From Kangiella aquimarina DSM 16071 (GTDB lineage Bacteria; Pseudomonadota; Gammaproteobacteria; Enterobacterales; Kangiellaceae): a stretch of DNA of 64,000 nucleotides. Below the pieces are notes generated by a model. The model was not told where the DNA came from. It made no database searches and saw only the letters and a list, made by a program, of their open reading frames with translations. The position numbers and the translations under genes were made by a program. This document shows positions 35,878-45,368 of this stretch, in pieces (the first letter of the stretch is position 1; each line of letters begins with the position of its first letter). The stretch spans positions 242,862 through 306,861 of the forward strand of contig NZ_KB893650.1 in the NCBI RefSeq assembly GCF_000374105.1. Direction: 5' to 3'.

Positions 35878-38430
35878 ATGTCGATTTCATCTTCTTTAAA
35901 AAACCTGACTGTTTCACTGTTACGCCTACCATTAAAATTATTGGTTCGTGAGCAGGGTGCGCCATCTGATCCTAAAAAAGAATTCGAACTTAATAATGAT
36001 GATCACATTATTTATGTGCTAAGAACTCAGTCGATGACTGCGATAGAACTGCTTCGCCGCCAGGCTTCGCAGCTAGAACTGCCTTCCGCTCGTGCGACCG
36101 ATAAAAAGCTGGCGGTTCCTGAGTCCGGCAGTTGTTTATTCTTGAATACTCGCCCAGGTATTATTCGCCGCAGTAAAGTCAATGCTGCCCATAAGCAGTC
36201 GCTGTCCAAACTGGTGCAAGCACAACAGGCTAATCCCGATAAATCTTATAAGCTCGTTCCTGTGTCTATTTACTGGGGACGAAATCCGGGAAAAGAAAAA
36301 TCTTTCCTGCGCTATTTCATGTCTAACGTTGAACAGTCAGGCCGTATCGCAAAGTTTTTTATCATGCTGTTTCTTGGCCGCCAATGTCTAGTTCAATACG
36401 GCGAGCCCATTGCTCTTAATTCACCTGACGTTAATCTGGACAATCCTGCTGACAAAACAGCACATAAAATAAGCCGTATTCTGCGTGTTCACTTCAACCG
36501 ACAGTGGGTAGCGACCGTCGGGCCACGCACACAAAATCGTCGCGACCTGATTGATGGTATCGTCGCCTCCGATCTCGTGAATCAGGCGGTTGAGCGTGAA
36601 ATCAAGAAAACCGGCAAATCACGTGCTCAAATAGAAAAGCAGGCTGGCAAATATGTTAAAGAAATTGCAGCCAACTTTAGCCCGCGCATGATTCGCTTTT
36701 TGTCGACCACTCTTACTCGATTGTGGAACAAAATTTACGCCGGAATTGAAGTCAATAATCTTAAAGAAGTGCGACAGCTAGCCAAAGATTATGAGCTGGT
36801 TTATGTTCCCTGCCACCGTAGTCATGCTGATTATTTATTACTGTCTTATCAGCTTTACCATGAAGGATTGGTGCCACCTCATATTGCCGCGGGTATAAAC
36901 CTTAACTTCTGGCCGATTGGTTCAGTCCTGCGTCGTGGTGGTGCATTCTTCTTGCGCCGCAGTTTTCGTGGTAACAAACTCTATACTGCGGTTTTCAATG
37001 AATATCTTTACCGTTTGTTCAACAAAGGTATCCCGGTTGAATATTTCCAGGAAGGTGGTCGTAGCCGTACAGGGCGATTGCTAACTCCCAAAACCGGTAT
37101 GCTGGCCATGACCGTGCAAAGTATGTTGCGCGGTGTTCGTCGTCCCATCGTATTTGTGCCTGTTTATATTGGTTACGAGCGTATGTTTGAAGGCAAAAGC
37201 TATGTCGGCGAACTACGCGGCAACGCCAAGAAACAGGAGTCTGTCGGACAATTGCTCGGTGTTCGCAAAGCACTGAAACGATTTTATGGTAAGGTTTATC
37301 TAAATTTTGGCCAGCCCTTGGCGCTTGAAGATTACCTCAAACAGCAACAGATAGACTGGACAGAATTTCAGGGCCAGTCTCAGGCTCGCCCTGACTGGTT
37401 ATCTAATTTCGTAGTTGATCTGGGCGATGAAATTAATCGTCGTATTAATGCCTCCGTCAGTTTAAACAGTGTCTGCCTTGTCAGTTTATCGCTTCTTGCA
37501 ACTCCACGTCTGGCGATGGACAAACATGAGCTGATTGCTCATCTTGATCTTCTAATGACCATCTCCCGTCAGGCTCCTTATAGCGATCACATCAATATCC
37601 CAGAGGAAAGCGGTGAAGAGTTATTAGAAACGGCTCAAAAGCTCGGTATGGTGCAGGAAATAAACGATCCTGCTGGTGATGTAATTTCCATCGAAGGCGA
37701 TGAAGCGATACTGTCTACCTACTACAGCAACAATATCCTCCATGTATTCGCACTTCCGTCTTTAATTGCTTCTATCTTCCAGCGCCACGATGACGTCACT
37801 CATGAACACATCATCAATGCCGTCAAGACTGTCTATCCTTTCCTTCACCAGGAACTCTATGTTCGCTGGGATATTGAAGAGCTGGATCAGCGCGCTGAAC
37901 AACTGATTCAGACCATGCTTGATAACAAACTTTTATTGAAGCGTGGCGATGAGTACGTTCCGGCAGACAGTGAAGCACCACAATGGTCACGTCTGATGTT
38001 GTTGGCACAGGCCGTTCAGCCGGCTCTTCAACGCTATGCAATGAGTTTAACCATTTTGTTCAGTCTTAAACCTGAACAAGTTATTCACCGTGCAGAGCTT
38101 GAGCAGGAAAGCCAGAAGCTGGCACAACGTATTGCAGCGCTTTATGGTATCAATGCACCGGAGTTCTTTGATAAGAACCTGTTTAAAACTCAGGTTAAAG
38201 TTCTAAAGGAACAGGGTTGGGTTGAACACAGAGAAGGCATTGGTATGCGCGCCACTAAAAGCTGCGAAGATCTGTATCAAAGTATTCTGAGCATGCTGAG
38301 TGTTCCTGTTCAGCAAGGTCTGCAGCAGGCTGCTCGTAGTTTACGCCAGCAGGCCCGCGATCAGATTCTTCTTGTCGATGAAAACTCACCCAAACTGGAA
38401 GTGCAGGACGATTCCCAGAAAGAGGACTAA
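35878..38430 (+). CDS. plsB: Glycerol-3-phosphate 1-O-acyltransferase
   Basis: 850-residue inner-membrane acyltransferase that starts phospholipid synthesis by acylating glycerol-3-phosphate; E. coli PlsB has 807. The active-site H-x4-D is in CHRSHADYL, followed by GINLNFWPIGSVLRRGGAFFLRRSF, the acceptor-binding EGGRSRTGR and PIVFVPVYIGYE. It starts 24 bases after the decarboxylase gene. Its 3' end overlaps the convergent ubiA gene by 45 bases. Confidence 0.97.
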   Translation: MSISSSLKNLTVSLLRLPLKLLVREQGAPSDPKKEFELNNDDHIIYVLRTQSMTAIELLRRQASQLELPSARATDKKLAVPESGSCLFLNTRPGIIRRSKVNAAHKQSLSKLVQAQQANPDKSYKLVPVSIYWGRNPGKEKSFLRYFMSNVEQSGRIAKFFIMLFLGRQCLVQYGEPIALNSPDVNLDNPADKTAHKISRILRVHFNRQWVATVGPRTQNRRDLIDGIVASDLVNQAVEREIKKTGKSRAQIEKQAGKYVKEIAANFSPRMIRFLSTTLTRLWNKIYAGIEVNNLKEVRQLAKDYELVYVPCHRSHADYLLLSYQLYHEGLVPPHIAAGINLNFWPIGSVLRRGGAFFLRRSFRGNKLYTAVFNEYLYRLFNKGIPVEYFQEGGRSRTGRLLTPKTGMLAMTVQSMLRGVRRPIVFVPVYIGYERMFEGKSYVGELRGNAKKQESVGQLLGVRKALKRFYGKVYLNFGQPLALEDYLKQQQIDWTEFQGQSQARPDWLSNFVVDLGDEINRRINASVSLNSVCLVSLSLLATPRLAMDKHELIAHLDLLMTISRQAPYSDHINIPEESGEELLETAQKLGMVQEINDPAGDVISIEGDEAILSTYYSNNILHVFALPSLIASIFQRHDDVTHEHIINAVKTVYPFLHQELYVRWDIEELDQRAEQLIQTMLDNKLLLKRGDEYVPADSEAPQWSRLMLLAQAVQPALQRYAMSLTILFSLKPEQVIHRAELEQESQKLAQRIAALYGINAPEFFDKNLFKTQVKVLKEQGWVEHREGIGMRATKSCEDLYQSILSMLSVPVQQGLQQAARSLRQQARDQILLVDENSPKLEVQDDSQKED

Positions 38431-39246
38431 TCCAACATAATTATTATTTAAAAAGGCGTTGAAGCACTCCTGACGATCACGGGTACGACAACGCCACATC
38501 TGGATTGCCACCAGCAACAAAGCTATAACCCAAGCAACGTAATAATAGACTCCAAATTCCAATTGCTCCCCAACCAGATACATTCCAATTAGGAACAACG
38601 CCTGAATAACACCGACCATCACAAGGTCCATCTCACCAAACAATATCGCGGTCGATTTCAATCCAAGGCGCAAGTCATCCTCACGGTCAACCATGCCATA
38701 CAGAGTGTCATACGCGAGAACCCATAACACCGTTGAGGTATAAATGACCCAGACAATCAAAGGTAATTCATCCTGTATTGCTGCAAACGCCATAGGAATT
38801 GACCAGGCAAAAGCAGCGCCCAGAATCACCTGGGGGAAATAGGTATAGCGTTTCATAAAGGGATAACTCGCGGCCAGACCAATAGCAACAAAACTCAAAC
38901 TGACTGCAAACCAATTAAGGGTCAAAGCTAAAGCAAACGCTATTAACACCAGCAGTAAGAACAAACTCATAGCTTCACGCGGCGACACCCTATTTTGCGC
39001 CAGGGGTCTATCCCGAGTCCGCTCCACATGGGCATCAAAATCCCGGTCAGCATAATCATTGATTACACAACCCGCTGATCGCATTAAAAACACACCTAGA
39101 CAGAACACCAACAAAATCCATAAAGGAGGCAAACCCTCCGCCGCAATCCACAACGCCCACAACGTTGGCCACAACAATAAAAAAGTACCAATGGGCTTAT
39201 CCAACCGCATTAATAACGAATACTGACGCCATTTCTCTTTATTCAA
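38386..39246 (-). CDS. ubiA: 4-hydroxybenzoate octaprenyltransferase
   Basis: 286-residue membrane prenyltransferase that attaches the polyprenyl tail to 4-hydroxybenzoate in ubiquinone synthesis. Both Asp-rich motifs are present: NDYADRDFD and YDTLYGMVDREDD. There are eight or nine spans. The 3' end runs into plsB by 45 bases. Its usual operon partner ubiC is 313 bases upstream, the gap being filled by a 220-bp repeat. Confidence 0.97.
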   Translation of the reverse strand: MNKEKWRQYSLLMRLDKPIGTFLLLWPTLWALWIAAEGLPPLWILLVFCLGVFLMRSAGCVINDYADRDFDAHVERTRDRPLAQNRVSPREAMSLFLLLVLIAFALALTLNWFAVSLSFVAIGLAASYPFMKRYTYFPQVILGAAFAWSIPMAFAAIQDELPLIVWVIYTSTVLWVLAYDTLYGMVDREDDLRLGLKSTAILFGEMDLVMVGVIQALFLIGMYLVGEQLEFGVYYYVAWVIALLLVAIQMWRCRTRDRQECFNAFLNNNYVGLVLFLGIVLHFQFG

Positions 39247-39317
39247 ACTTATCCCCTTTTTATAAGTACATAAACCTATAAAATTTTTTCATTCAATTAC
39301 CAGCTTGCCTCGGGCTA

Positions 39318-39537
39318 GCCCATTTGAATTGAGCTAAGGAACTTTTTGGTCATAGTAATTTGAATCTGGACGATTCAAATAGCGAAATTCGGGCCAGGGA
39401 TGGAACGTATTTCGCGGTACGTTATGAACAAACAGTTTTGAAGGTAATCATTCGAAGAATGATCTCAATTCACGGGTGGTCTTCTTTTGGTTACTTTTCT
39501 TGACCACCCAAGAAAAGTAACTCGCCAAAAGGCGAAA
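39318..39537 (-). repeat. Structured 220-bp element, copy 2 (inside the ubiC-ubiA gap)
   Basis: Read on the minus strand: TCGCC-TTTT-GGCGA, ACTTTTCTTG/CAAGAAAAGT with loop GGTGGT, GGTGGTC pairing with GACCACC, a CCA-TCCC-TGG stem and TTTGAATC/GATTCAAA. It also carries ATCATTC-GAA-GAATGAT, a hairpin shared with copy 3. It lies between two genes that are normally adjacent, so it may affect ubiA expression. Confidence 0.85.
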
Positions 39538-39559
39538 TTTATACTGATAAATAATTAAG

Positions 39560-40117
39560 CTACCGATACAAAGGTGCATCCGGCAAAAACACCTCACACA
39601 CCAGCATCCCATCGTCTTTATCTTTCTTCTTCCACAGCGAACGCCTTGCCCACAGCTTTGGCTTCTCGCTATCCACTAACAAGTTTTCATTCTTCAAATA
39701 CCTAATCGCGCTTTTATACAGCTGGCTGGTTTCCTGTAGCTGACATACCTGCAAAAATTGTCTTCTCAGTTCTTCATCGGTAAACAATATGCTGCCCAAT
39801 GGTTTACTGCCAAGCTTCTCAATCAGGTGTTTACTTGTCAGCGGCATACTGGTTCTCGCGTAGATCCAGGGGCTTTGTGGGCCATATAAAACTACTTCTC
39901 GAACCTGACAGGTCACATCACCGCTTACCTTTAAAGCTGATGCCTCTTCGGCTGTTAATATATCAGCACCTTCGCAAAGTACATCGAGCTTAACCTGATC
40001 CACATATCGCGACAGCTTTTCTGTGAGTGAGCCAAATTCTGCCAGCCACTCAGCCACATGAAAAGGCAGCTCTTTTATCGCAGTATCATCGGCATTTTGC
40101 CAGTTATTAAAATTCAT
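39560..40117 (-). CDS. ubiC: Chorismate--pyruvate lyase
   Basis: 185-residue enzyme that splits chorismate to 4-hydroxybenzoate and pyruvate, the first ubiquinone step. Family landmarks are SLTEKL near the start, CQVREVVLYG and the catalytic Arg/Glu regions around PWIYARTSMP and GSKPLGSILF. The gene lies upstream of ubiA as in E. coli but with a repeat inserted between them. Confidence 0.92.
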   Translation of the reverse strand: MNFNNWQNADDTAIKELPFHVAEWLAEFGSLTEKLSRYVDQVKLDVLCEGADILTAEEASALKVSGDVTCQVREVVLYGPQSPWIYARTSMPLTSKHLIEKLGSKPLGSILFTDEELRRQFLQVCQLQETSQLYKSAIRYLKNENLLVDSEKPKLWARRSLWKKKDKDDGMLVCEVFLPDAPLYR

Positions 40118-40179
40118 GCTTTGCCAGCCTAAACTAAAGTGAAGTCATTGTACTGGATCTTAATCACATTACCCAAGGG

Positions 40180-41082
40180 CTATGCGCCGTTGCCGGCCAG
40201 AGCATCTTTGCACACATCTTTTAAGGCTTCCACGCTTGATAGCCGGGTGAAGTTAGGCCGGATAATAAAGGCAATTCGCCTGTGTGGGCCGGGTTCTTTT
40301 AGATGGACCGCTGATAATTCCTTATTCTGTGAAATCAGCTGATCCAATGCCATTTCAGGAATCAAAGTCGTCCCCAACTTGCCGAGTACCATTTGAATCA
40401 GGGTATTCAAGCTTGTTGCCCCGAAGCCATGCTCGGTTTCTTCTTCACTTAATTTGCAGGCATCCAGAATATGGTCTTTCAAACAGTGGCCTTCTTTTAA
40501 CAGCATCAGATTGCTATGCATCATTTCATCACTGGTGATTTCTTTCTGCTGGCTGTATTTATCGCCTTTCAGGGTTACCCAGAAAAAGTCTTCCTGCCAG
40601 AACTCCATAGTCAGTAAGCCTTCACACTCATAAGGCAAAGCAAGAATCGCTGTATCCAGCTCCCCTTTTCTGACCTTTTCGACCAGAACGTGTGACTGTT
40701 CTTCGACAATGCGCAACTCGGCATTTGGAAATCGCTTATTCAGGGTCGGAAACATTTTGGGTAATAGATAAGGTGCAATGGTTGGAATAACGCCGACCGA
40801 CAGTGGAAAACTCAATGGTTCTTTAAGGCTGGAGGACAGATTTTGTAACGAATGTACCTGCGCCACAATCTCCGCTGCCCTTGCCAATACTTCCTGCCCA
40901 ATGGGTGTAACCAGCACCTTTTTATTATCTCGCTCAAAGATCTGTACGCCCAGTTGCTCTTCCAGCTGGCTGAGCGCCGTGCTTAGTGCCGACTGACTGA
41001 CATGGCATTTATCGGCAGCTTTCTTGAAATGGAGTGTTTCTGCTGCTGCCAGGGCATAAGTTAATTGCTTAAAGGAAATCAT
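40180..41082 (-). CDS. oxyR: Hydrogen-peroxide sensor OxyR
   Basis: 300-residue LysR-family regulator. The helix-turn-helix is FKKAADKCHVSQSALSTALSQLEEQLG. The peroxide-sensing cysteine pair is GHCLKDHILDACKL with eight residues between the cysteines, exactly the spacing of C199/C208 in E. coli. It is divergent from ahpC, its classic target, across 142 bases. Confidence 0.96.
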   Translation of the reverse strand: MISFKQLTYALAAAETLHFKKAADKCHVSQSALSTALSQLEEQLGVQIFERDNKKVLVTPIGQEVLARAAEIVAQVHSLQNLSSSLKEPLSFPLSVGVIPTIAPYLLPKMFPTLNKRFPNAELRIVEEQSHVLVEKVRKGELDTAILALPYECEGLLTMEFWQEDFFWVTLKGDKYSQQKEITSDEMMHSNLMLLKEGHCLKDHILDACKLSEEETEHGFGATSLNTLIQMVLGKLGTTLIPEMALDQLISQNKELSAVHLKEPGPHRRIAFIIRPNFTRLSSVEALKDVCKDALAGNGA

Positions 41083-41224
41083 AGCGGTATCTATTAGCCT
41101 CGATGTTCAATATTTTAGAACATAAATATCAAATTAATCAAATTTACTAATTTGCCTATAACCACTACAGTAGCTCCTGAACTCAATTAATACTTATTAC
41201 TTAACCATCCTAGGAGACTTATTT
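41083..41224. promoter_or_regulatory. oxyR/ahpC divergent control region
   Basis: 142 bases between two outward-facing starts, AT-rich. OxyR should bind here; ATAG/CTAT half-sites are not clear enough to position an operator. ahpC is preceded by a good AGGAG. Confidence 0.55.
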
Positions 41225-41788
41225 ATGGCACTTATTAACACTGAAATTAAACCATTCAAAGCAACTGCTTTTAAAAATGGTGAGTTTGTTGAAGTTTCTA
41301 ACAAAGATATCGAAGGCAAATGGGCAGTATTTTTCTTCTACCCAGCCGACTTCACATTCGTATGTCCTACCGAGCTTGGCGACCTTGCCGATCATTATGA
41401 AGAACTGCAAAGCCGTGGCGTAGAAGTATTCTCAGTATCTACTGACACTCACTTCACTCACAAAGCATGGCATGAAACTTCAGACACTATCGGCAAAATT
41501 AACTATGCCATGATCGGCGACCCAACAGGCGAAATCACTCGTAACTTTGACGTTATGCGTGAAGGTCAAGGCTTAGCAGACCGCGGTACTTTCGTTGTTG
41601 ACCCTGACGGCGTTATCCAGGTTATGGAAATCACTGCTGAAGGTGTGGGCCGTGATGCTGAAGAGCTAGTGCGTAAAATCAAAGCCGCTCAGTATGTACG
41701 CAATAATCCAGGTCAAGTTTGCCCAGCAGCCTGGAAAGAAGGTGAAGAAACTCTTGCTCCTTCATTAGACCTGGTAGGCAAAATCTAA
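41225..41788 (+). CDS. ahpC: Alkyl hydroperoxide reductase subunit C (peroxiredoxin)
   Basis: 187-residue typical 2-Cys peroxiredoxin. The peroxidatic Cys is in [10 protein letters not shown] and the resolving Cys in [10 protein letters not shown]. It reduces peroxides and is recharged by AhpF, encoded 137 bases downstream. The start is secured by AGGAG and by family length. Confidence 0.98.
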   Translation: MALINTEIKPFKATAFKNGEFVEVSNKDIEGKWAVFFFYPADFTFVCPTELGDLADHYEELQSRGVEVFSVSTDTHFTHKAWHETSDTIGKINYAMIGDPTGEITRNFDVMREGQGLADRGTFVVDPDGVIQVMEITAEGVGRDAEELVRKIKAAQYVRNNPGQVCPAAWKEGEETLAPSLDLVGKI

Positions 41789-41820
41789 GACCGACTGTTT
41801 TCAGTCATACCCTTAAGAAT

Positions 41821-41840
41821 TGGCTGGCTGCGGCCAGCCA
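41821..41840 (+). terminator. Strong hairpin between ahpC and ahpF
   Basis: TGGCTGGC/GCCAGCCA (8 bp, four-base spacer) without a T-run. It could stabilise or partly terminate ahpC mRNA, giving more AhpC than AhpF. Confidence 0.55.
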
Positions 41841-41925
41841 GCTCTCCGGAGCTTGAGCATTCTTTACCCTTTTCTTATATCGGGTGTGGAATATCCAACT
41901 AACGCAAGACAAAGGTGAATACCCA

Positions 41926-43536
41926 ATGTTGAATAATCAAATTTTAGAAGCCTTAAAGGGCTATACCGCCAAGATGCAAAAGACGGTGACTTTCGTTTTG
42001 CAAACCGGTGAGCATTCAAAACGAAATGAACTTAAAGAATTCCTAACCAGTTTTGTCAGCGTCAGCGACAAACTGCAATTTGAAGAGCGTGATCTGTCAG
42101 GTCAGGTTCGCAGTCCGATCAGCTTCATTCTTGAGGCAGATGGAGACGATACAGGCATCCGATTCTCAGGCATCCCATCGGGCCATGAGTTTAACTCTCT
42201 GGTGCTTGCTGTGTTACAGGCAGCGGGCAGTCCGGTCAAGCTGGATGAATCCCTGAAGAAAATGGTAGCCAACGTACAGCAGGAAATGAATTTTGAAGTT
42301 TTCATCAGCCTAAGCTGTCATAACTGTCCTGATGTGGTTCAGGCATTGAATCAGTTCGCGCTGCTGAACCCTAATATTAAGACAGAAATGATCGATGGCG
42401 GCCTATTCCAGGACATGGTCAAAGAGCGCGATATTCAAGGTGTACCAAGCGTATACATGAATGGTGAGCTGTTTGCGAACGGTAAAGTCACAGCTGCAGA
42501 ATTGATAGATAAGCTGCTGGAAAAAGATCCCAGCATTGCACAAGCTAATGCCGACGAGCAGATGCCGTTACAGGACGTTGTTGTTATTGGCGGTGGCCCA
42601 GCAGGTGTTGGCGCAGCCATCTACAGTGCGCGTAAAGGACTGAAGGTTACCCTGATTGCAGACCGTATTGGTGGTCAGGTCAAAGACACCATGGGTATCG
42701 AAAATTTGATTTCTGTGCCTAAAACGACAGGTCCAGAATTGTCAGGTGCTTTACAGCAACACCTGAATGATTATGACGTTACTGTCAAAGAACATCTACG
42801 CGTTACCAATATCGAACAAGGTGATATTAAAAGCGTAACCCTTTCTTCGGGTGAAGTTATCGACAGTAAAACTTTAATTATCGCAACGGGTGCTAAATGG
42901 CGTGAGCTTGGTATACCTGGTGAGAAAGAAAATGTTGGGAATGGCGTTGCCTACTGTCCCCACTGTGATGGGCCTTTCTTTAAAGGTAAAGATGTTGCGG
43001 TCATTGGTGGTGGTAACTCAGGCATTGAAGCGGCACTTGATTTGGCAGGCATCGTGAAGTCGGTTACCGTTTTCGAATTCATGCCCGAACTAAAAGCCGA
43101 CAAGGTCCTGGTCGATCAGGCAGAAGCTCGCGATAACATCACCATTCTGCGCAATGTCTCGACAAAAGAAATCCATTCAGAGAATGGTAAAGTGTCCGCT
43201 ATCGAGTATCAGGACAGAGCCACCGAAGCTTTGCACAGCTTAAAGCTGGATGGCGTCTTTGTGCAGATTGGACTGGTGCCAAACAGCAAGTTCCTAGGTG
43301 ATGTGGTTGAGCTGACACGCTTTGGTGAAGTGGTGATCAATGAGAAGTGCGAAACTTCACAACCCGGCATCTATGCCTGCGGTGATGTGACTACGGTACC
43401 TTATAAGCAAATCGTGGTAGCAATGGGTGAAGGCGCTAAAGCTTCGCTGGCATCCTTCGAGTACCTGCTGGCGAACTCAACACGACTTGAAAAGATGTAT
43501 CAGGATCATCAGTCACGCCAATCAAAAGCTGCATAA
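41926..43536 (+). CDS. ahpF: Alkyl hydroperoxide reductase subunit F
   Basis: 536-residue flavoprotein from the ATG at 41926, preferred over an upstream GTG for its ribosome site AAAGGTG. It passes electrons from NADH to AhpC. The N-terminal thioredoxin-like part has CHNCP. The thioredoxin-reductase-like part has [20 protein letters not shown] and the redox pair in YCPHCDGP. E. coli AhpF has 521 residues. A clean terminator follows. Confidence 0.97.
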   Translation: MLNNQILEALKGYTAKMQKTVTFVLQTGEHSKRNELKEFLTSFVSVSDKLQFEERDLSGQVRSPISFILEADGDDTGIRFSGIPSGHEFNSLVLAVLQAAGSPVKLDESLKKMVANVQQEMNFEVFISLSCHNCPDVVQALNQFALLNPNIKTEMIDGGLFQDMVKERDIQGVPSVYMNGELFANGKVTAAELIDKLLEKDPSIAQANADEQMPLQDVVVIGGGPAGVGAAIYSARKGLKVTLIADRIGGQVKDTMGIENLISVPKTTGPELSGALQQHLNDYDVTVKEHLRVTNIEQGDIKSVTLSSGEVIDSKTLIIATGAKWRELGIPGEKENVGNGVAYCPHCDGPFFKGKDVAVIGGGNSGIEAALDLAGIVKSVTVFEFMPELKADKVLVDQAEARDNITILRNVSTKEIHSENGKVSAIEYQDRATEALHSLKLDGVFVQIGLVPNSKFLGDVVELTRFGEVVINEKCETSQPGIYACGDVTTVPYKQIVVAMGEGAKASLASFEYLLANSTRLEKMYQDHQSRQSKAA

Positions 43537-43552
43537 GATTGTCCTTTAAACT

Positions 43553-43579
43553 AGGCAGGCCATGGGCCTGCCTTTTTCG
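43553..43579 (+). terminator. ahpF terminator
   Basis: AGGCAGGCC/GGCCTGCCT with T5, about 17 bases after the stop. Confidence 0.9.
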
Positions 43580-43664
43580 TTTCTAAGCACTAACTCACCG
43601 CAATATCCCCAATTGCAATCCTTCTTGGTTCATGGCTTAATATTTCTTAAGCAAGGAGGTTTTT

Positions 43665-43898
43665 ATGTCATTAGTGGTCGTCGAAACATATCCCAATACC
43701 ATGCAGGCACATATCGCCCGCGGCCTTCTTGAATCTCACGGTATCCAGGCCACCATCTTGCACGAACACTCTCTCAGCACCTACTCTTTTACTATCGGTG
43801 AAGTGCCTTTGATGGTAGATGAAGAAAATTATATTCGAGCCAGAGAGATTTTAACCGACGAGTTGCCACCGGACCCGATCGAAAGTTTTTCGGCGTAA
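43665..43898 (+). CDS. DUF2007 family small protein
   Basis: 77 residues of the DUF2007 (putative signal-transducing) family: ETYPNTMQAHIARGLLESHGIQATI with the following VPLMVDEENYIRAREIL. A strong ribosome site (AAGGAGG) supports the start. The family is small, cytoplasmic and of unproven role. Confidence 0.85.
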   Translation: MSLVVVETYPNTMQAHIARGLLESHGIQATILHEHSLSTYSFTIGEVPLMVDEENYIRAREILTDELPPDPIESFSA

Positions 43899-43937
43899 GC
43901 CCTATTGAAATGATGGCAAAGGTATAGCGAAGTCTAA

Positions 43938-44252
43938 TTACTTTTCGACCGGATTATTCAGTTTCCACAACTCAAAACCACCATCCATGCTGTAGACTTC
44001 TTTAAAACCATGAGCGGCAAAATACTGCGCGGCTGGTTGGCTGCTGTTACCGTGATAGCAAACCACAACTAATGGCTTGTCCTTATCCGACTGCTCAATA
44101 AACTCTGCAGCATTCTGATTATTGATATTCTTTGAGTTCGGCATATGGCCCGCAGCAAACGACTGCGGGTCACGTATATCGGCCAACATGACATCCTTAT
44201 CCTGCATCAATTGCTTAGTATCTTCGATACTGATTCTTTTGAATTGGGTCAT
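43938..44252 (-). CDS. glpE: Thiosulfate sulfurtransferase GlpE
   Basis: 104-residue single-domain rhodanese. The active-site loop is CYHGNSS, identical to that of E. coli GlpE, with DIRDPQSFAAGHMP ahead and YSMDGGFELW after. It transfers sulfur from thiosulfate to acceptors such as cyanide or thioredoxin. It follows the rhomboid gene by three bases, as glpE and glpG are paired in E. coli. Confidence 0.94.
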   Translation of the reverse strand: MTQFKRISIEDTKQLMQDKDVMLADIRDPQSFAAGHMPNSKNINNQNAAEFIEQSDKDKPLVVVCYHGNSSQPAAQYFAAHGFKEVYSMDGGFELWKLNNPVEK

Positions 44253-44255
44253 GAA

Positions 44256-44855
44256 TTAAAACGCTCTAGTTTTTGCAGTGATGTAACCTAATAGACCACC
44301 ACTCAGTAAGCCTATTAAATGGGCGGCATTGGCAATATTGCCTAATAATCCGGTAAAGCCGAGCACCAACCACAACAACATGAACTGCATCAGTCCAGGA
44401 TGGACATGAACCGGGAAGAATGGATCGAAACGACGGCGCACAAAGTTAAAGCCTAGTAGCCCATAAACCACACCCGACATACCGCCAAATAAATAGGATC
44501 TTCCATAACCGAAATAAACTGAAGAAAAATACTCACCAACGTTTGAAGCGACACCTGTTATTAGCACTATCACCAATAAATACCAGGCACTTCGGGCTTT
44601 CTCAATTGAGCCACCCTGATCCCATAACCACATCATGTTAAACAACAAGTGGATTGGAAATGCACCAATCATAAAGTGTAAAAAGATGGGGGTAATTAAA
44701 CGGTGAACTTCACCTTGCAGGATAAGATTCCAGTTAAAAGCAAACCAATAGGTATATTCGTTGGTTCCCGACATGGTCAGAATACTGACCAGAATAGAGA
44801 TGCCCACAAGGGTTTTAGTCATCCAGCCTGCTTGAGAAAGAAAATCTTTAAGCAT
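44256..44855 (-). CDS. glpG: Rhomboid intramembrane protease GlpG (short form)
   Basis: 199 residues, about six spans. Catalytic Ser is in GGMSGVVYG, catalytic His in NAAHLIG, and the oxyanion His/Asn pair in HLLFNMMW. The E. coli protein is 276 residues with an N-terminal cytoplasmic domain, which is absent here. The gene overlaps the upstream acetyltransferase by eight bases and directly precedes glpE. It cleaves membrane proteins inside the bilayer; the substrates are unknown. Confidence 0.9.
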   Translation of the reverse strand: MLKDFLSQAGWMTKTLVGISILVSILTMSGTNEYTYWFAFNWNLILQGEVHRLITPIFLHFMIGAFPIHLLFNMMWLWDQGGSIEKARSAWYLLVIVLITGVASNVGEYFSSVYFGYGRSYLFGGMSGVVYGLLGFNFVRRRFDPFFPVHVHPGLMQFMLLWLVLGFTGLLGNIANAAHLIGLLSGGLLGYITAKTRAF

Positions 44856-45318
44856 CGTTGTCCTCGTATTGTCTAATCATGCCTATATGTGGGATACCAT
44901 CTTCAAGATAGGGTTCCGTTACCGTGACAAAATCCAAACTGGCATAGAAGTCCTCAAGATATTTCTGCGCACTGATTTTAATATTTTTAGCAAAATGCTT
45001 ATCACTGTAACTCAACGCCAACTGCATCATGTCTCGAGCTAAGCCCTGCTTTCGCATTGATTGCTCAGTACACACCCGACCTATTGATGCCAGACCATAA
45101 TACTGTTCCAGCGACTCAAACAAACGTAAATACCCAATCAGCTTTCCATCATTGTAAGCCAACAAATGCATCGCCTGTTTATCAAGACCATCCAGATCCT
45201 GATAGGGACAATTTTGCTCGACACAGAATACAGCAAGGCGGAGCTGTATCAGATCATACAACTCTTTCTTGGATAAACCGTTCCAACTTCGCCAGCGAAC
45301 ACTTATTCCCAAAGTCAC
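44848..45318 (-). CDS. elaA: GNAT acetyltransferase, ElaA family
   Basis: 156-residue ElaA-type acetyltransferase. LRLAVFCVEQNCPYQDLDGLD is the family signature; the acetyl-CoA site is RVCTEQSMRKQGLARDMM. Function is unknown. It opens a tightly overlapping elaA-glpG-glpE unit. Confidence 0.9.
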   Translation of the reverse strand: MTLGISVRWRSWNGLSKKELYDLIQLRLAVFCVEQNCPYQDLDGLDKQAMHLLAYNDGKLIGYLRLFESLEQYYGLASIGRVCTEQSMRKQGLARDMMQLALSYSDKHFAKNIKISAQKYLEDFYASLDFVTVTEPYLEDGIPHIGMIRQYEDNDA

Positions 45319-45368
45319 CTCAAATTATGTCAGTTTACTCTGTTATCAACAGCAAGCACATCTTAGAT

